A stretch of 64,000 nucleotides of DNA from Nocardioides sp. GY 10113. GTDB lineage: Bacteria > Actinomycetota > Actinomycetes > Propionibacteriales > Nocardioidaceae. How positions within the stretch are numbered: position 1 is the stretch's first letter; each line of letters opens with the position of its first letter. Both the position numbers and the translations under genes were made by a program. This document shows positions 8,882-17,990 of the stretch, piece after piece. The notes under the pieces are model-generated. The model did not search any database, had not been told where the DNA came from, and saw only the letters and a program-made list of their open reading frames with translations. The stretch lies in contig NZ_STGK01000005.1 in the NCBI RefSeq assembly GCF_004919105.1, positions 124,001-188,000 of the forward strand. The letters run 5' to 3'.

Positions 8882-9796
8882 ATGGCAGGTGAGCTGGTGG
8901 CGGACGGTGCGGTCGATGTGGAGGGGGCGGTGCCGGCCGACTCGGTCGCCGTCGCCGAGGTGGCCGAGGCGTTGGACGTCGTCGGGTCGCTGTCGCCGTC
9001 GCGCGCCGGCGACTTCCTGGCCTGCCCGCTGCTCTATCGCTTCCGGACCGTCGACAAGCTCCCCGAGCGCACCTCCCCCGACGCCGCCCGCGGCACGCTG
9101 GTGCACAAGGTGCTCGAGGACCTCTTCGACCTCCCGGCCGACGACCGCACCCCGGCCTCCGCCGAGGCGATGCTGGAACCGACCTGGGCCAGCCTCGTGG
9201 CGGCCGATCCGGACCTGGCGGACCTCTTCCCCGAGGAGGGCGAGGCGGTCGCCGGGTGGATGGTGAGCTGCCGCGAGGTGCTGGCCCGCTACTTCCGCCT
9301 CGAGGACCCGCGCCGCCTGGAGCCGGCCGAGCGCGAGCTCTATCTCGAGACGGTGACCGGCTCGCGCCTGCAGCTGCGCGGCATCATCGATCGCGTCGAC
9401 GTCGCGCCCGACGGCTCGGTCCGGGTGGTCGACTACAAGACCGGACGCTCGCCGCGCGAGGGCGGGGAGGCGCGGGCCCTGTTCCAGCTGAAGTTCTACG
9501 GGCTGCTGCTGTGGCGGCTGCGCGGCGTGGTGCCACGCCGGTTGCAGCTGATGTACCTGGGCAACGGCGAGATCGTGCACTACGAGCCCGACGAGCAGGA
9601 CCTGCTGGCCACCGAACGCAAGGTGGAGGCGCTGTGGCGGGCGATCGAGCTGGCCCGGACCACCGGCGACTGGCGACCGAGCCGCGGCCCGCTCTGTGCG
9701 TGGTGCGACCACCAGGCGCTCTGCCCCGCGTGGGGTGGCACTCCCCCGCCGCTCCCGGAGCCTGCGTCGGCCCTCGACCGGTCGGTCAACGGCTGA
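8882..9796 (+). CDS. RecB-family PD-(D/E)xK nuclease with Fe-S cluster motif
   Basis: Predicted stand-alone DNA exonuclease of the RecB C-terminal/Cas4-like superfamily (304 residues). Visible motifs are SPSRAGDFLACPLLYRF at the N-terminus, GTLVHKVLEDLF (His75), IIDRVD (Asp173) and VVDYKTG (Asp184, Lys186), which form the nuclease active site. Cys48 plus the C-terminal C-x2-C-x5-C (Cys272, Cys275, Cys281) match the AddB/Cas4-type 4Fe-4S staple. The ATG at 8882 is preceded by a -10 box rather than a Shine-Dalgarno. Its last 11 bp overlap the convergent HAD gene. There is no CRISPR context, so a DNA-repair role is most likely. Confidence 0.85.
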   Translation: MAGELVADGAVDVEGAVPADSVAVAEVAEALDVVGSLSPSRAGDFLACPLLYRFRTVDKLPERTSPDAARGTLVHKVLEDLFDLPADDRTPASAEAMLEPTWASLVAADPDLADLFPEEGEAVAGWMVSCREVLARYFRLEDPRRLEPAERELYLETVTGSRLQLRGIIDRVDVAPDGSVRVVDYKTGRSPREGGEARALFQLKFYGLLLWRLRGVVPRRLQLMYLGNGEIVHYEPDEQDLLATERKVEALWRAIELARTTGDWRPSRGPLCAWCDHQALCPAWGGTPPPLPEPASALDRSVNG

Positions 9797-10439
9797 CCGC
9801 GTCGACCAACCCGGCCACGCCCAGGTCGGTCAGGCTCTCGCGGTAGACGTAGCCCGGCTGCGGCGGCACCGGGACGTGGTGGGGCACCACGAGCACCGTG
9901 CACCCGGCCGCGGCGGCGGAGGCCGCCCCGGTCGGCGAGTCCTCGATCGCGACGCAGTCGGTCACGGGGACCCCCAGCCGGTCGGCGGCGACCAGGTACG
10001 GCTCCGGGTGCGGCTTGCCGCGGTCGACCTGGTCCCCGGTGACGACCACGTCGAACGTCCCCGGCGGCAGGTGCTCCAGGATCGGGTCGACGAACCGCTG
10101 GTAGGACATCGTCACCAGCGCGCACGGGATCCCGGCGGCGCGCAGGTGCAGCAGCAGCTCGCGAGCACCGGGGCGCCACGGCACCGAGTGCCGCACCCGC
10201 TCCACCACGCCGTCGAGCAGCATCTCGACGACCTCCTCGGGTGACTGCTCGAGGTCCAGCTTCTGCTTGATGTAGCGCCCGGAGACGATCAGCTCGTTGC
10301 CGACCAGCTGCATCGCGTCCTCGTGCGTCCACGTGCCGCCGTGGGCCTCGGCGATCTCCTCCTCCGTCGCCATCCAGTACGGCTCGGTGTCGACGACAGT
10401 TCCGTCCATGTCCCAGAGCACCGCTGCGAGCTTCACCAC
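9786..10439 (-). CDS. HAD-superfamily phosphatase (beta-phosphoglucomutase-like)
   Basis: Haloacid-dehalogenase-type hydrolase of 217 residues. Motif I is VLWDMDGTVVDTEP (nucleophile Asp10, acid/base Asp12), motif II is ALVTMS, motif III is the Lys in RGKPHPEPY, and motif IV is AIEDSPTG. The alpha-helical cap between motifs I and II puts it in subfamily I, like phosphoglycolate phosphatases and beta-phosphoglucomutases. The substrate cannot be inferred. Two adjacent GTG codons (10439 and 10436) can serve as start; neither has a strong Shine-Dalgarno. The gene converges on and overlaps the nuclease gene by 11 bp. Confidence 0.85.
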   Translation of the reverse strand: MVKLAAVLWDMDGTVVDTEPYWMATEEEIAEAHGGTWTHEDAMQLVGNELIVSGRYIKQKLDLEQSPEEVVEMLLDGVVERVRHSVPWRPGARELLLHLRAAGIPCALVTMSYQRFVDPILEHLPPGTFDVVVTGDQVDRGKPHPEPYLVAADRLGVPVTDCVAIEDSPTGAASAAAAGCTVLVVPHHVPVPPQPGYVYRESLTDLGVAGLVDAVSR

Positions 10440-10597
10440 CGGATCGTTTCATGGTGCGACGTGGCAGCGCACGACCGCGGGACCGGGGGCACTCGCAGGC
10501 CCGCCCCAGTGGCGCGTACCGAGGAGCGATGGGTCGTGCCCCCGAGACCTACCTGTGGGGCGGTCGCTGGCACATGACCGATGTCCCCGAGCGATCG

Positions 10598-11647
10598 TCA
10601 GCGGCCGAGGTGGCGCCAGGCGACGTACTTCTCCACGGCGATCCCGTCGAACGCGGGGTCGGCGGCCAGGGCGAACCGCACCTTGGCCAGCTCGATCCGC
10701 ATCGCCCGCGAGCCGTCGTCGGAGAAGCTCCACTCCGGGCCGATGTCGTCGGACACCTCGACCGCGATCGGGACACGGAGGCCGTGCTCGGCGGCGGCCG
10801 CGAGGGCGGGCTTGGAGAGCGCGACGATGCCGTCGGCGCCGAGGGCGTGGTCGACGAAGGTGATCACGGTGCCGCCGTCGGCGTGCGCGAAGAGGGCGGC
10901 GGCGAGGTTGGTGGCGCCCTGGTAGGTCTCGCTGGCGAGCCACCAGGGGACGTCGATGTGCACGGCCGGGCGGTTCGCGACCGCGGCGACCTGCTCGACC
11001 ATGGTGACGAGCTGGGTCTTCACCGTCTCCCGGTCGGTGGTCCACTCGGGCAGTACCCACGGCTCGACGTCGTAGTTGACGCCGTCGAACGGGATACCCG
11101 AGGCGGTGAGGTCCTGCATCCACTGCACGGCCAGCTCGGGGTGGGCGGCCCAGGTGTTGTCGCCGCCGAGCGCGAAGACCTCGATGCCGGCCTCGTGGGC
11201 GCGCTCGACGACCTCGTCGAGCCATGCCCGCGTGTTGGTCCACACGCCGTCCTGGAGCGCCCAGGGCGTCGCGACCATGATGGAGGAGAGGCGGTGCCGC
11301 GAGGCGAAGCCGATCAGTGTCGCCGGCTCGTAGTCCGCGCTGATGGTGCCGGCCTCGATGTCCGCGGGGCTCTCCCACACGTACATCGTGTCGTTGCGGT
11401 CGAGCACGCCCTGGCCGACGCGGTGGCCCCAGCGGTGTCGGTGCTTGTGGTGGTGCGCGCCGACCGATTCGAGGGCGGCGGCGCTGGCCACGGTCCGGGC
11501 GTGCTCCTGCGTCGCGTTGGCGGCGGGTGCGCCGGCGACGAGGGTGACGCCCGTGACGACGCCGGCGACCGTGAGTGCGCCGAGGCGGCCGGTGCGGGCG
11601 GAGATGCGGCGGTGGTCAGATCCCGAGGTCCCGAGCATGTCCTCCAT
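10598..11647 (-). CDS. Secreted GH18-like (chitinase-fold) protein
   Basis: A 349-residue exported protein. The N-terminus has Arg residues, a hydrophobic core and an AGAPAANA cleavage site, followed by a His-rich patch (GAHHHKHRHRWGHR). The mature part alternates hydrophobic strands and helices like a TIM barrel. It contains FDGVNYDVEPW, which matches the GH18 active-site pattern DGxxxDxE; the first inner Asp is replaced by Asn, but the catalytic Asp and Glu are present. A role in polysaccharide hydrolysis or carbohydrate binding is inferred. The ATG at 11647 has a GGGGGGA ribosome-binding site; an in-frame start at 11701 lacks one. It lies 93 bp after metH on the same strand. Confidence 0.6.
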   Translation of the reverse strand: MEDMLGTSGSDHRRISARTGRLGALTVAGVVTGVTLVAGAPAANATQEHARTVASAAALESVGAHHHKHRHRWGHRVGQGVLDRNDTMYVWESPADIEAGTISADYEPATLIGFASRHRLSSIMVATPWALQDGVWTNTRAWLDEVVERAHEAGIEVFALGGDNTWAAHPELAVQWMQDLTASGIPFDGVNYDVEPWVLPEWTTDRETVKTQLVTMVEQVAAVANRPAVHIDVPWWLASETYQGATNLAAALFAHADGGTVITFVDHALGADGIVALSKPALAAAAEHGLRVPIAVEVSDDIGPEWSFSDDGSRAMRIELAKVRFALAADPAFDGIAVEKYVAWRHLGR

Positions 11648-11740
11648 GGTCCCCCCGGAACACCCTTGTCCGCACATCGGCGCGGCCGAGGCCTCTACCA
11701 CATCGCCTCGGCCCGCCGACGAGCGGGGTCGGATCTCCGC

Positions 11741-14700
11741 TCAGTCCTCGGGGTCGTAGCCGAGGTTGGGCGAGAGCCACTTCTCGGCCTCGGCCACCGT
11801 CCAGCCCTTGCGCTCGGCGTAGTCCTCGACCTGGTCGCGACCGAGCCGGCCCACCACGAAGTACTGCGCGTCGGGGTGGCTGTAGTAGAGACCCGACACC
11901 GAGGCACCGGGCCACATCGCCATGTGGTCGGTGAGCTCGATCCCGGTCGACGCCTGGACGTCGAGGAGCTCCCAGATGGTCCGCTTCTCGGTGTGGTCCG
12001 GGCAGGCCGGGTAGCCCGGGGCCGGACGGATGCCGGTGTAGCGCTCGGCGATCAGGTCGTCGTTGGTGAGGTCCTCGCCCGCCGCGTGGCCCCAGAACTC
12101 GGTGCGCACCCGCTGGTGCAACCGCTCCGCGAACGCCTCGGCCAGGCGGTCGGCCAGCGACTCCAGCAGGATCGCGGAGTAGTCGTCGAGGTCGTCCTTG
12201 AACGCCTGGACGCGCTCCCCCAGCCCGATGCCCGCGGTGACCGCGAACGCTCCCACCCAGTCCCGGCGCCCGGGGTCGGTGCCGACGGGCGCGACGTAGT
12301 CGGCCAGCGACCGGTTCGGGATCCCGGACCGGTGCTGCCCCTGCTGGCGCAGCTGGAAGAGCGTCGCCCGCTCCTCGCTGCGCGACTCGTCGGTGTAGAC
12401 CACCACGTCCTCACCGGTGCTCGCCGCGGGCAGCAGGCCGTAGACGCCCTGGGCGGAGATCCACTGCTCGGCGATGATCCGGTCGAGCATGGCCTGCGCG
12501 TCGTCGTACAGCTTGCGGGCCGCCTCGCCGCTGGCCGGGTTGTTGAGGATGTCGGGGAACCTGCCCTTCATCTCCCAGGCGTTGAAGAACGGCTGCCAGT
12601 CGATGAACTCACGCAGCTCGGCCAGGTCGTAGTCCTTGAGCACGTGCACGCCGGGCGTCGCCGGCTGCGGCGGTGCGTAGCCGTCCCAGTCGATCGTGCT
12701 GCGGTTCGCCGTCGCGTCGGCGAAGGCGAGCTGCGGGCGCTCGGACTTGTTGGCGTGCCGGGCGCGCAGCGCGTCGTAGTCGGCCTGCACGTCGGCCATC
12801 AGCGCGGGCCGGCGCTCGTCGGAGAGCAGCGACGCGACGGTCGGCACCGACCGCGAGGCGTCCTTGACCCACACCACGGGGCCGTCGTACTTCTTGTCGA
12901 TCTTGACGGCGGTGTGGGCCCGCGAGGTGGTGGCGCCGCCGATGATCAGCGGGATCTCCAGCCCGGCGCGCTGCATCTCTGCGGCGAAGCCGACCATCTC
13001 GTCGAGGCTCGGCGTGATCAGGCCGGAGAGCCCGATCACGTCGGCGCCGACCTCGGCGGCCTTGTCCAGGATCTTCTGCGCCGGGACCATCACACCGAGG
13101 TCGATGACGTCGTAGTTGTTGCACTGCAGCACGACCCCGACGATGTTCTTGCCGATGTCGTGGACATCGCCCTTGACCGTGGCCAGGACGATCGTGCCGT
13201 TGCTGTCGTTCTGGGCGGCCAGGGCCGGGTCGGCGGCCTTCTCCTCCTCGATGAAGGGGATCAGGTAGGCCACGGCCTTCTTCATCACCCGGGCCGACTT
13301 CACCACCTGCGGGAGGAACATCTTGCCGGCGCCGAACAGGTCGCCGACGACGTTCATGCCGTCCATCAGCGGTCCCTCGATCACCTCGATCGGGCGTCCG
13401 CCGCGCTCAGCGATCTGCGCCCGCAGCTCCTCGGTGTCGGCCTCGACGTGGGCGTCGATCCCCTTCACCAGGGCGTGGGTGATCCGCTCGCCGACCGGCA
13501 GGCTGCGCCACTGCTCGGCTGCGGCCTCCTCGACCTGACCGCTCCCCCGGTGCTGTTCGGCCAGCTCGAGCAGCCGCTCGGTGGCCGCGAGGGAGTCCCC
13601 CGTCCGGTTCAGTACGACGTCCTCGATGGCCTCGCGCAGCTCGGGATCGATCTGGTCGTAGGTGACCAGCGCGCCGGCGTTCACGATGCCCATGTCCAGC
13701 CCGGCGGCGATGGCGTGGAAGAGGAAGACCGCGTGGATCGCCTCGCGCACCGGGTTGTTGCCCCGGAAGCTGAAGGAGACGTTGGAGATGCCGCCGGAGA
13801 CCTTGGCGCCCGGCAGGTTCTGCTTGATCCACCGGGTGGCCTCGATGAAGTCCACCCCGTAGGCGGCGTGCTCCTCGATGCCGGTGCCGACCGCGAAGAC
13901 GTTCGGGTCGAAGATGATGTCCTCGGCCGGGAAGCCGACCTCGTCGACCAGGATCCGGTAGGCGCGCGCGCAGATCTCCTGGCGGCGCTGCAGGCTGTCG
14001 GCCTGGCCGTCCTCGTCGAAGGCCATCACCACGGCGGCGGCGCCGTACTTGCGGCACAGCCGGGCCTGCTCGACGAACTTCTCCTCGCCCTCCTTGAGCG
14101 AGATCGAGTTCACGATGGCCTTGCCCTGGACGTTCTTCAGGCCGGCCTCGATCACCTCCCACTTCGAGGAGTCGACCATCACCGGCACCCGCGAGATGTC
14201 GGGCTCGGCGGCGATCAGCTTGAGGAAGCGGTCCATCGCCGCGACGCCGTCGATCATGCCCTCGTCCATGTTGACGTCGATGACCTGGGCGCCGTTCTCG
14301 ACCTGCTGGGCGGCCACCGAGAGCGCGGTGTCGTAGTCCCCAGCCTTGATCAGGTTCCGGAACCGTGCCGAGCCGGTGATGTTGGTCCGCTCGCCGACGT
14401 TGACGAAGAGCGAGTCCTCGGTGATCGCGAACGGCTCGAGGCCGGACAGCAGCATGTCGGAGGCGGGGGCCGCGGGGGTGCGCGCGTCCTGGTCGGCCAC
14501 CGCCGCGGCGATCGCGGCGATGTGCGCGGGCGTGGTGCCGCAGCAGCCGCCGACCAGGTTGACGAAGCCGGCGCTGGCGAACTCCGCGACCACCGCGGCC
14601 GTCTGGTCCGGCGTCTCGTCGTACTCGCCGAAGGCGTTGGGCAGGCCCGCGTTCGGGTACGCCGAGACGAAGGTGTCGGCCACCCGCGCCATCTCGGCGA

Positions 14701-15502
14701 TGTAGGGCCGCATCTCCTTGGCGCCGAGCGCGCAGTTGAGGCCGACGGCGAGCGGCCTGGCGTGGCGCACCGAGGCCCAGAACGCCTCCGTGACCTGCCC
14801 CGACAGCGTGCGACCGGAGGCGTCGGTGATGGTGCCGGAGATGATCACCGGCCAGCGTCGGCCGGCCTCGGCGAAGAGCGTCTCGACCGCGAAGATCGCC
14901 GCCTTGGCGTTGAGGGTGTCGAAGATGGTCTCGATCAGCAGCAGGTCGGCGCCGCCGTCGACCAGGCCCCGCGCGGCCTCGACGTAGGCCGCCACGAGCT
15001 GGTCCCAGGAGACGTTGCGTGCCCCCGGGTCGTTGACGTCGGGGCTGATCGAGGCGGTGCGCGTGGTCGGGCCGAGCGCGCCGGCGACGTAGCGCTGGCG
15101 GCCGGTCTCGGCCGCGACCGCGTCGGCCGCCCGACGCGCCAGCGCCGCGGAGGCGTGGTTGAGCTCGTAGGCGAGGTCGGCCATGCCGTAGTCGGCGAGC
15201 GAGACCGCGTTCGCGTTGAACGTGTTGGTCTCGATGATGTCGGCGCCGGCCTCGAGGTACTCGCGGTGGATGCCGGCGATGATCTGCGGCTGGGTGAGCG
15301 TGAGCAGGTCGTTGTTCCCGATCAGGTCGCTCGGCCAGTCGGCGAACCGCTCGCCGCGGTAGCCGGCCTCGTCAGGGCGGTCGCGCTGGATAGCGGTGCC
15401 CATGGCACCGTCGATGATGACGATCCGCTCGCGCAGGAGGGCGGTCAGCTCCGCGGTCGCGTCGGGCCGCCAGTCGGCCGGTGCGACGATCGGGTCTGCC
15501 AT
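11741..15502 (-). CDS. metH: Cobalamin-dependent methionine synthase
   Basis: Transfers the methyl group of 5-methyltetrahydrofolate via methylcobalamin to homocysteine. All domains are present in 1253 residues. The homocysteine-binding domain has [10 protein letters not shown] and zinc ligands in LNCALG and GGCCGTTP (about 325). The pterin domain has [13 protein letters not shown]. Then come the cobalamin cap and B12 domain with [11 protein letters not shown] (axial His near 781), and the C-terminal SAM-binding activation domain ([12 protein letters not shown]). The ATG at 15502 follows GGAAGG with 7-nt spacing. Upstream lies a leader resembling an SAH riboswitch that can expose or hide this Shine-Dalgarno, so expression probably rises with SAH. 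Confidence 0.97.
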   Translation of the reverse strand: MADPIVAPADWRPDATAELTALLRERIVIIDGAMGTAIQRDRPDEAGYRGERFADWPSDLIGNNDLLTLTQPQIIAGIHREYLEAGADIIETNTFNANAVSLADYGMADLAYELNHASAALARRAADAVAAETGRQRYVAGALGPTTRTASISPDVNDPGARNVSWDQLVAAYVEAARGLVDGGADLLLIETIFDTLNAKAAIFAVETLFAEAGRRWPVIISGTITDASGRTLSGQVTEAFWASVRHARPLAVGLNCALGAKEMRPYIAEMARVADTFVSAYPNAGLPNAFGEYDETPDQTAAVVAEFASAGFVNLVGGCCGTTPAHIAAIAAAVADQDARTPAAPASDMLLSGLEPFAITEDSLFVNVGERTNITGSARFRNLIKAGDYDTALSVAAQQVENGAQVIDVNMDEGMIDGVAAMDRFLKLIAAEPDISRVPVMVDSSKWEVIEAGLKNVQGKAIVNSISLKEGEEKFVEQARLCRKYGAAAVVMAFDEDGQADSLQRRQEICARAYRILVDEVGFPAEDIIFDPNVFAVGTGIEEHAAYGVDFIEATRWIKQNLPGAKVSGGISNVSFSFRGNNPVREAIHAVFLFHAIAAGLDMGIVNAGALVTYDQIDPELREAIEDVVLNRTGDSLAATERLLELAEQHRGSGQVEEAAAEQWRSLPVGERITHALVKGIDAHVEADTEELRAQIAERGGRPIEVIEGPLMDGMNVVGDLFGAGKMFLPQVVKSARVMKKAVAYLIPFIEEEKAADPALAAQNDSNGTIVLATVKGDVHDIGKNIVGVVLQCNNYDVIDLGVMVPAQKILDKAAEVGADVIGLSGLITPSLDEMVGFAAEMQRAGLEIPLIIGGATTSRAHTAVKIDKKYDGPVVWVKDASRSVPTVASLLSDERRPALMADVQADYDALRARHANKSERPQLAFADATANRSTIDWDGYAPPQPATPGVHVLKDYDLAELREFIDWQPFFNAWEMKGRFPDILNNPASGEAARKLYDDAQAMLDRIIAEQWISAQGVYGLLPAASTGEDVVVYTDESRSEERATLFQLRQQGQHRSGIPNRSLADYVAPVGTDPGRRDWVGAFAVTAGIGLGERVQAFKDDLDDYSAILLESLADRLAEAFAERLHQRVRTEFWGHAAGEDLTNDDLIAERYTGIRPAPGYPACPDHTEKRTIWELLDVQASTGIELTDHMAMWPGASVSGLYYSHPDAQYFVVGRLGRDQVEDYAERKGWTVAEAEKWLSPNLGYDPED

Positions 15503-15509
15503 GCCAATT

Positions 15510-15601
15510 CCTTCCTCGATGGGAAGGCGTCCTTGATCCGTCGTTCGGAGTGCCGAGCGTGGCGGTCGGGCGGGACCCTTCCGTTGCAACGCCTCTCGGC
15601 T
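15510..15601 (-). promoter_or_regulatory. Putative S-adenosylhomocysteine (SAH) riboswitch controlling metH
   Basis: Read on the minus strand. P1 pairs GCCGAG (15600-15595) with CTCGGC (15557-15552). Then comes the conserved-looking GGCGTTGCAAC. P2 pairs CGG/CCG, an AA/GA internal loop, and GGG/CCC. CACGCTCGG closes P1. P4 is TCCG-AACGA-CGGA (15549-15537). The last strand ACGCCT (15530-15525) forms a pseudoknot with AGGCGT (15594-15589). This is the order of elements in the SAH (ahcY-type) riboswitch. CCTTCC (15527-15522) can instead pair with the Shine-Dalgarno GGAAGG (15515-15510) around a 6-nt loop. Pseudoknot and anti-Shine-Dalgarno hairpin exclude each other, predicting translation ON when SAH binds. 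Confidence 0.72.
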
Positions 15602-15608
15602 CCGGAGA

Positions 15609-15614
15609 AGTCTA
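15609..15614 (-). promoter_or_regulatory. Predicted -10 box of metH
   Basis: TAGACT on the minus strand. A start site about 7 nt downstream falls at 15602, immediately before the first base of riboswitch P1, which supports both predictions. Confidence 0.5.
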
Positions 15615-15662
15615 CGACGGCGCCCTTCGCCGTTCCTCCGCGGTTCCGGATCGTGACCCGTC

Positions 15663-15668
15663 TAGGCT
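15663..15668 (+). promoter_or_regulatory. Predicted -10 box of the PAC2 gene
   Basis: TAGGCT. It ends 7 nt before an in-frame GTG (15676) and 10 nt before the next ATG (15679), favouring the GTG as leaderless start. Confidence 0.45.
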
Positions 15669-15675
15669 CGTGAGC

Positions 15676-16530
15676 GTGATGGAGATCGAGGCGGTGCCCG
15701 ACCTGGTCCGACCCGTGGTGATCGCGGCTTTCGAGGGGTGGAACGACGCGGCGGAGGCGGCCTCGGCGGTCGTCGACCACCTGATGCGCGTGTGGGACGC
15801 CCGCGTGGTCGCGGCGATCGACCCCGAGGACTACTACGACTTCCAGGTGAACCGGCCCAGCGTCGGGCTGGACGACAACGGGTTCCGCAAGCTGACCTGG
15901 CCCAGCACCCACATCGCGATCGCCTCCCCGCCGCAGCTGGACCGCGACGTCATCCTGATCCGCGGCATCGAGCCGAACATGCGCTGGCGCGGCTTCACCG
16001 CCGAGCTGCTGGCCGCCGTCGACGACCTCGGCGGAGAGCTCGTGGTGACGCTGGGCGCGCTGCTCGCCGACTCCCCGCACACGCGGCCGATCCCGGTGAC
16101 CGGGACGGCCACCGAGCCGGAGCTGATCGACCGGCTCTCGCTCGAGGAGTCGACCTACGAGGGGCCGACCGGCATCGTCGGGGTCTTCCAGGACGCCTGC
16201 GTCCGCCTGGACCTGCCCTCGGTCTCCTACTGGGCCGCGGTGCCGCACTACGTCGCGCAGCCGCCCTGCCCGAAGGCGACGCTGGCGATCCTCGGCCACC
16301 TCGAGGAGCTGCTCGGCGTGAGCATCCCGCTCGGCGACCTCCCCGAGGAGGCGCGCGCCTGGGAGCGCGGCGTCGACGAGCTGGCCGGGGACGACGAGGA
16401 GATCGCCGACTACGTCCGCTCGCTCGAGGAGTCGCGCGACACCGCGGACCTGCCCGAGGCGTCCGGGGAGGCGATCGCCCGGGAGTTCGAGCGCTACCTC
16501 AAGCGCCGCGGTGGCGACCAGTCCGACTGA
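15676..16530 (+). CDS. PAC2 family protein (proteasome-assembly-chaperone fold)
   Basis: A 284-residue actinobacterial PAC2-family protein, homologous in fold to eukaryotic proteasome assembly chaperone 2. Recognisable parts are VVIAAFEGWNDAAEAAS near the N-terminus, VILIRGIEPNMRWRGF, VVTLGALLADSPHTRPIPV and SVSYWAAVPHYVAQPPCPKA. The acidic C-terminal third is helical. Its bacterial function is not established. A role in 20S assembly is tempting because prcBA is about 13 kb away, but that is inference; the family also occurs in species without proteasomes. The start is either GTG 15676, which fits the -10 spacing, or ATG 15679. It is divergent from metH. Confidence 0.85.
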   Translation: MMEIEAVPDLVRPVVIAAFEGWNDAAEAASAVVDHLMRVWDARVVAAIDPEDYYDFQVNRPSVGLDDNGFRKLTWPSTHIAIASPPQLDRDVILIRGIEPNMRWRGFTAELLAAVDDLGGELVVTLGALLADSPHTRPIPVTGTATEPELIDRLSLEESTYEGPTGIVGVFQDACVRLDLPSVSYWAAVPHYVAQPPCPKATLAILGHLEELLGVSIPLGDLPEEARAWERGVDELAGDDEEIADYVRSLEESRDTADLPEASGEAIAREFERYLKRRGGDQSD

Positions 16531-16538
16531 GCAACGTC

Positions 16539-16664
16539 GCCGAGTTGGGCCTTGTGGCGCGTCGACGCGCGACTTGTGGCGGTACGGCCGGTCTCGGCCC
16601 GCCACACCGCCCAACTCGGCCCGCCACACCGCCCAACTCGGCCCGCCACAAGGCCCAACTCGGC
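16539..16664. repeat. Cluster of 22-bp direct repeats with a distal inverted copy
   Basis: Three head-to-tail 22-bp units occupy 16599-16664; units 1 and 2 are identical (CCGCCACACCGCCCAACTCGGC) and unit 3 differs at two bases (CCGCCACAAGGCCCAACTCGGC). A 21-nt segment at 16539-16559 is the exact reverse complement of 16644-16664. Between them lies the 14-bp palindrome GCGCGTCGACGCGC (16557-16570) and a second partial inverted copy (CTTGTGGCGG at 16573). It sits between the convergent PAC2 and mshC genes and could act as a bidirectional terminator or be a dispersed intergenic repeat. Confidence 0.85.
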
Positions 16665-16673
16665 GGGTTGGCG

Positions 16674-17906
16674 TCAGACGAGGATGCCGAGCGCTGCGTC
16701 GAGGACCGGCAGCAGGGTGGCTGCGGCCCCGGCGTCGGAGGTGTCGGCCAGGCCGTCGGTGCCCAGCGTCGCCGCAGCCCAGGCGTCGATCGCCGCGGTG
16801 GCCCGCGGGGCGTCGAGGTCGTCGGCCAGCGCGGCGAGGACCTCGGCGACGACCGGCGCGGCCGGGGCGCCGGCCCCGAGCGAGAGCGCGCGGCGCCACG
16901 TGGCCAGGTCGTCGACGGCGGTCCAGAGCTGGTCGTCGGTCCACTCCCAGTCGGCGCGGTAGTGGTGGCGCATCAGCGTCAGGCGGATCGCCATCGGGTC
17001 CACGTCGCTGTTGCGCAGCGCCGAGACGAAGACGAGGTTGCCGCGCGACTTCGACATCTTCTCGCCGTCGTAGGCGACCATGCCGGCGTGCGAGTAGACC
17101 CGGGCGAACGGCTCGCCGGAGGCGGCCTGCACGTGGCCCGCGCACATCTCGTGGTGCGGGAAGACCAGGTCGCTGCCCCCGCCCTGCACGTCGAAGGCGC
17201 CGCCGAGGTGCTCGAGAGCGATCGCTGCGCACTCGATGTGCCAGCCGGGACGGCCGGGACCCCACGGGCTCTCCCAGGAGGGCTCCCCGGGTCGCTCGGC
17301 CATCCAGACGATCGGGTCCAGGGGATCCTTCTTGCCGGCCCGCTCGGGATCGCCGCCCCGCTCGCCGAAGAACCGGAGCATCGTCTCGCGGTCGTAGTTG
17401 GACTCGGTGCCGAACGCCGGGTCCGAGGCGACCGCGTAGTAGACGTCGTCGCCCACCCGGTAGATCGCGCCGGCCGCGTCGAGGCGCTGGATCAGGTCGA
17501 TCACCAGCGGGATCGACTCCACCGCGCCGACGTACTCGTCCGGCGCCAGGATGCGCAGCGCCTGCATGTCCTGGCGGAACAGCTCGGTCTCGCGCTCGGC
17601 CAGCTCCACCCAGTCGACGCTGACCTTCTCGGCCCGCTCCAGCAGCGGGTCGTCGACGTCGGTCACGTTCTGCACGTAGCGGACCGGGTGGCCGGCGCTG
17701 CGCCAGGCGCGGTTGAGCAGGTCGAAGGCCAGATAGGTGTTGGCGTGGCCCATGTGGGTCGCGTCGTACGGCGTGATGCCGCAGACGTAGAGGCGGGCGG
17801 TGCCGTCCGGGGACGCGACGACACGGCCCCCGGTCGCGGTGTCGTGGAGCGACACCTCCGGCCCGGAGGCCACCGTGGGGATCTCTGGCGAGGTCCATGC
17901 GCGCAT
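16674..17906 (-). CDS. mshC: L-cysteine:1D-myo-inositol 2-amino-2-deoxy-alpha-D-glucopyranoside ligase
   Basis: MshC catalyses the ATP-dependent addition of cysteine to GlcN-Ins in mycothiol synthesis. The 410-residue protein has the class-I synthetase motifs THMGHANTY (HIGH) and EKMSKSRGN (KMSKS). Zinc-binding cysteines lie in [13 protein letters not shown] and [16 protein letters not shown]. It starts [10 protein letters not shown], like mycobacterial MshC (MQSWYCPPVP), whereas cysteinyl-tRNA synthetase begins differently. The ATG at 17906 is 7 nt after TAGCAT with no Shine-Dalgarno, so it is probably leaderless. Upstream on the same strand are three conserved actinobacterial genes of unknown function. 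Confidence 0.94.
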   Translation of the reverse strand: MRAWTSPEIPTVASGPEVSLHDTATGGRVVASPDGTARLYVCGITPYDATHMGHANTYLAFDLLNRAWRSAGHPVRYVQNVTDVDDPLLERAEKVSVDWVELAERETELFRQDMQALRILAPDEYVGAVESIPLVIDLIQRLDAAGAIYRVGDDVYYAVASDPAFGTESNYDRETMLRFFGERGGDPERAGKKDPLDPIVWMAERPGEPSWESPWGPGRPGWHIECAAIALEHLGGAFDVQGGGSDLVFPHHEMCAGHVQAASGEPFARVYSHAGMVAYDGEKMSKSRGNLVFVSALRNSDVDPMAIRLTLMRHHYRADWEWTDDQLWTAVDDLATWRRALSLGAGAPAAPVVAEVLAALADDLDAPRATAAIDAWAAATLGTDGLADTSDAGAAATLLPVLDAALGILV

Positions 17907-17913
17907 GGCGTCG

Positions 17914-17919
17914 ATGCTA
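17914..17919 (-). promoter_or_regulatory. Predicted -10 box of mshC (leaderless)
   Basis: TAGCAT on the minus strand, 7 nt before the mshC ATG, within the 84-bp gap after the kinase-like gene. Confidence 0.45.
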
Positions 17920-17990
17920 GTCACCGGGATCGGACGGCGCGGAGACGGGGCCGTCACGACGCGACGCGGGTCGGGGGCGTCCGGCGCGGA

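Noticed and set aside
8882..9796. Cas4 nuclease
   Set aside because: The motifs are shared with Cas4, but no CRISPR-Cas context exists and the protein is longer than Cas4, fitting the actinobacterial RecB-like family.
10451..15673. Very long open frame on the plus strand across the GH18-like and metH genes
   Set aside because: It is antisense to metH and the secreted protein, has low-complexity Arg/Val/Gly/Asp-rich content and no domain, and is a typical high-GC shadow frame.
15503..15675. Cobalamin or SAM riboswitch upstream of metH
   Set aside because: No B12-box-like core or SAM-I/IV kink-turn pattern could be drawn; the SAH layout fits far better.
15676..16530. PAC2 protein as a proven proteasome assembly factor
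   Set aside because: Proximity to the proteasome cluster is only about 13 kb, and the family occurs where proteasomes are absent; kept as inference only.
16599..16664. CRISPR-like array
   Set aside because: The repeats are directly contiguous without spacers, only three units exist, and no cas genes are nearby.
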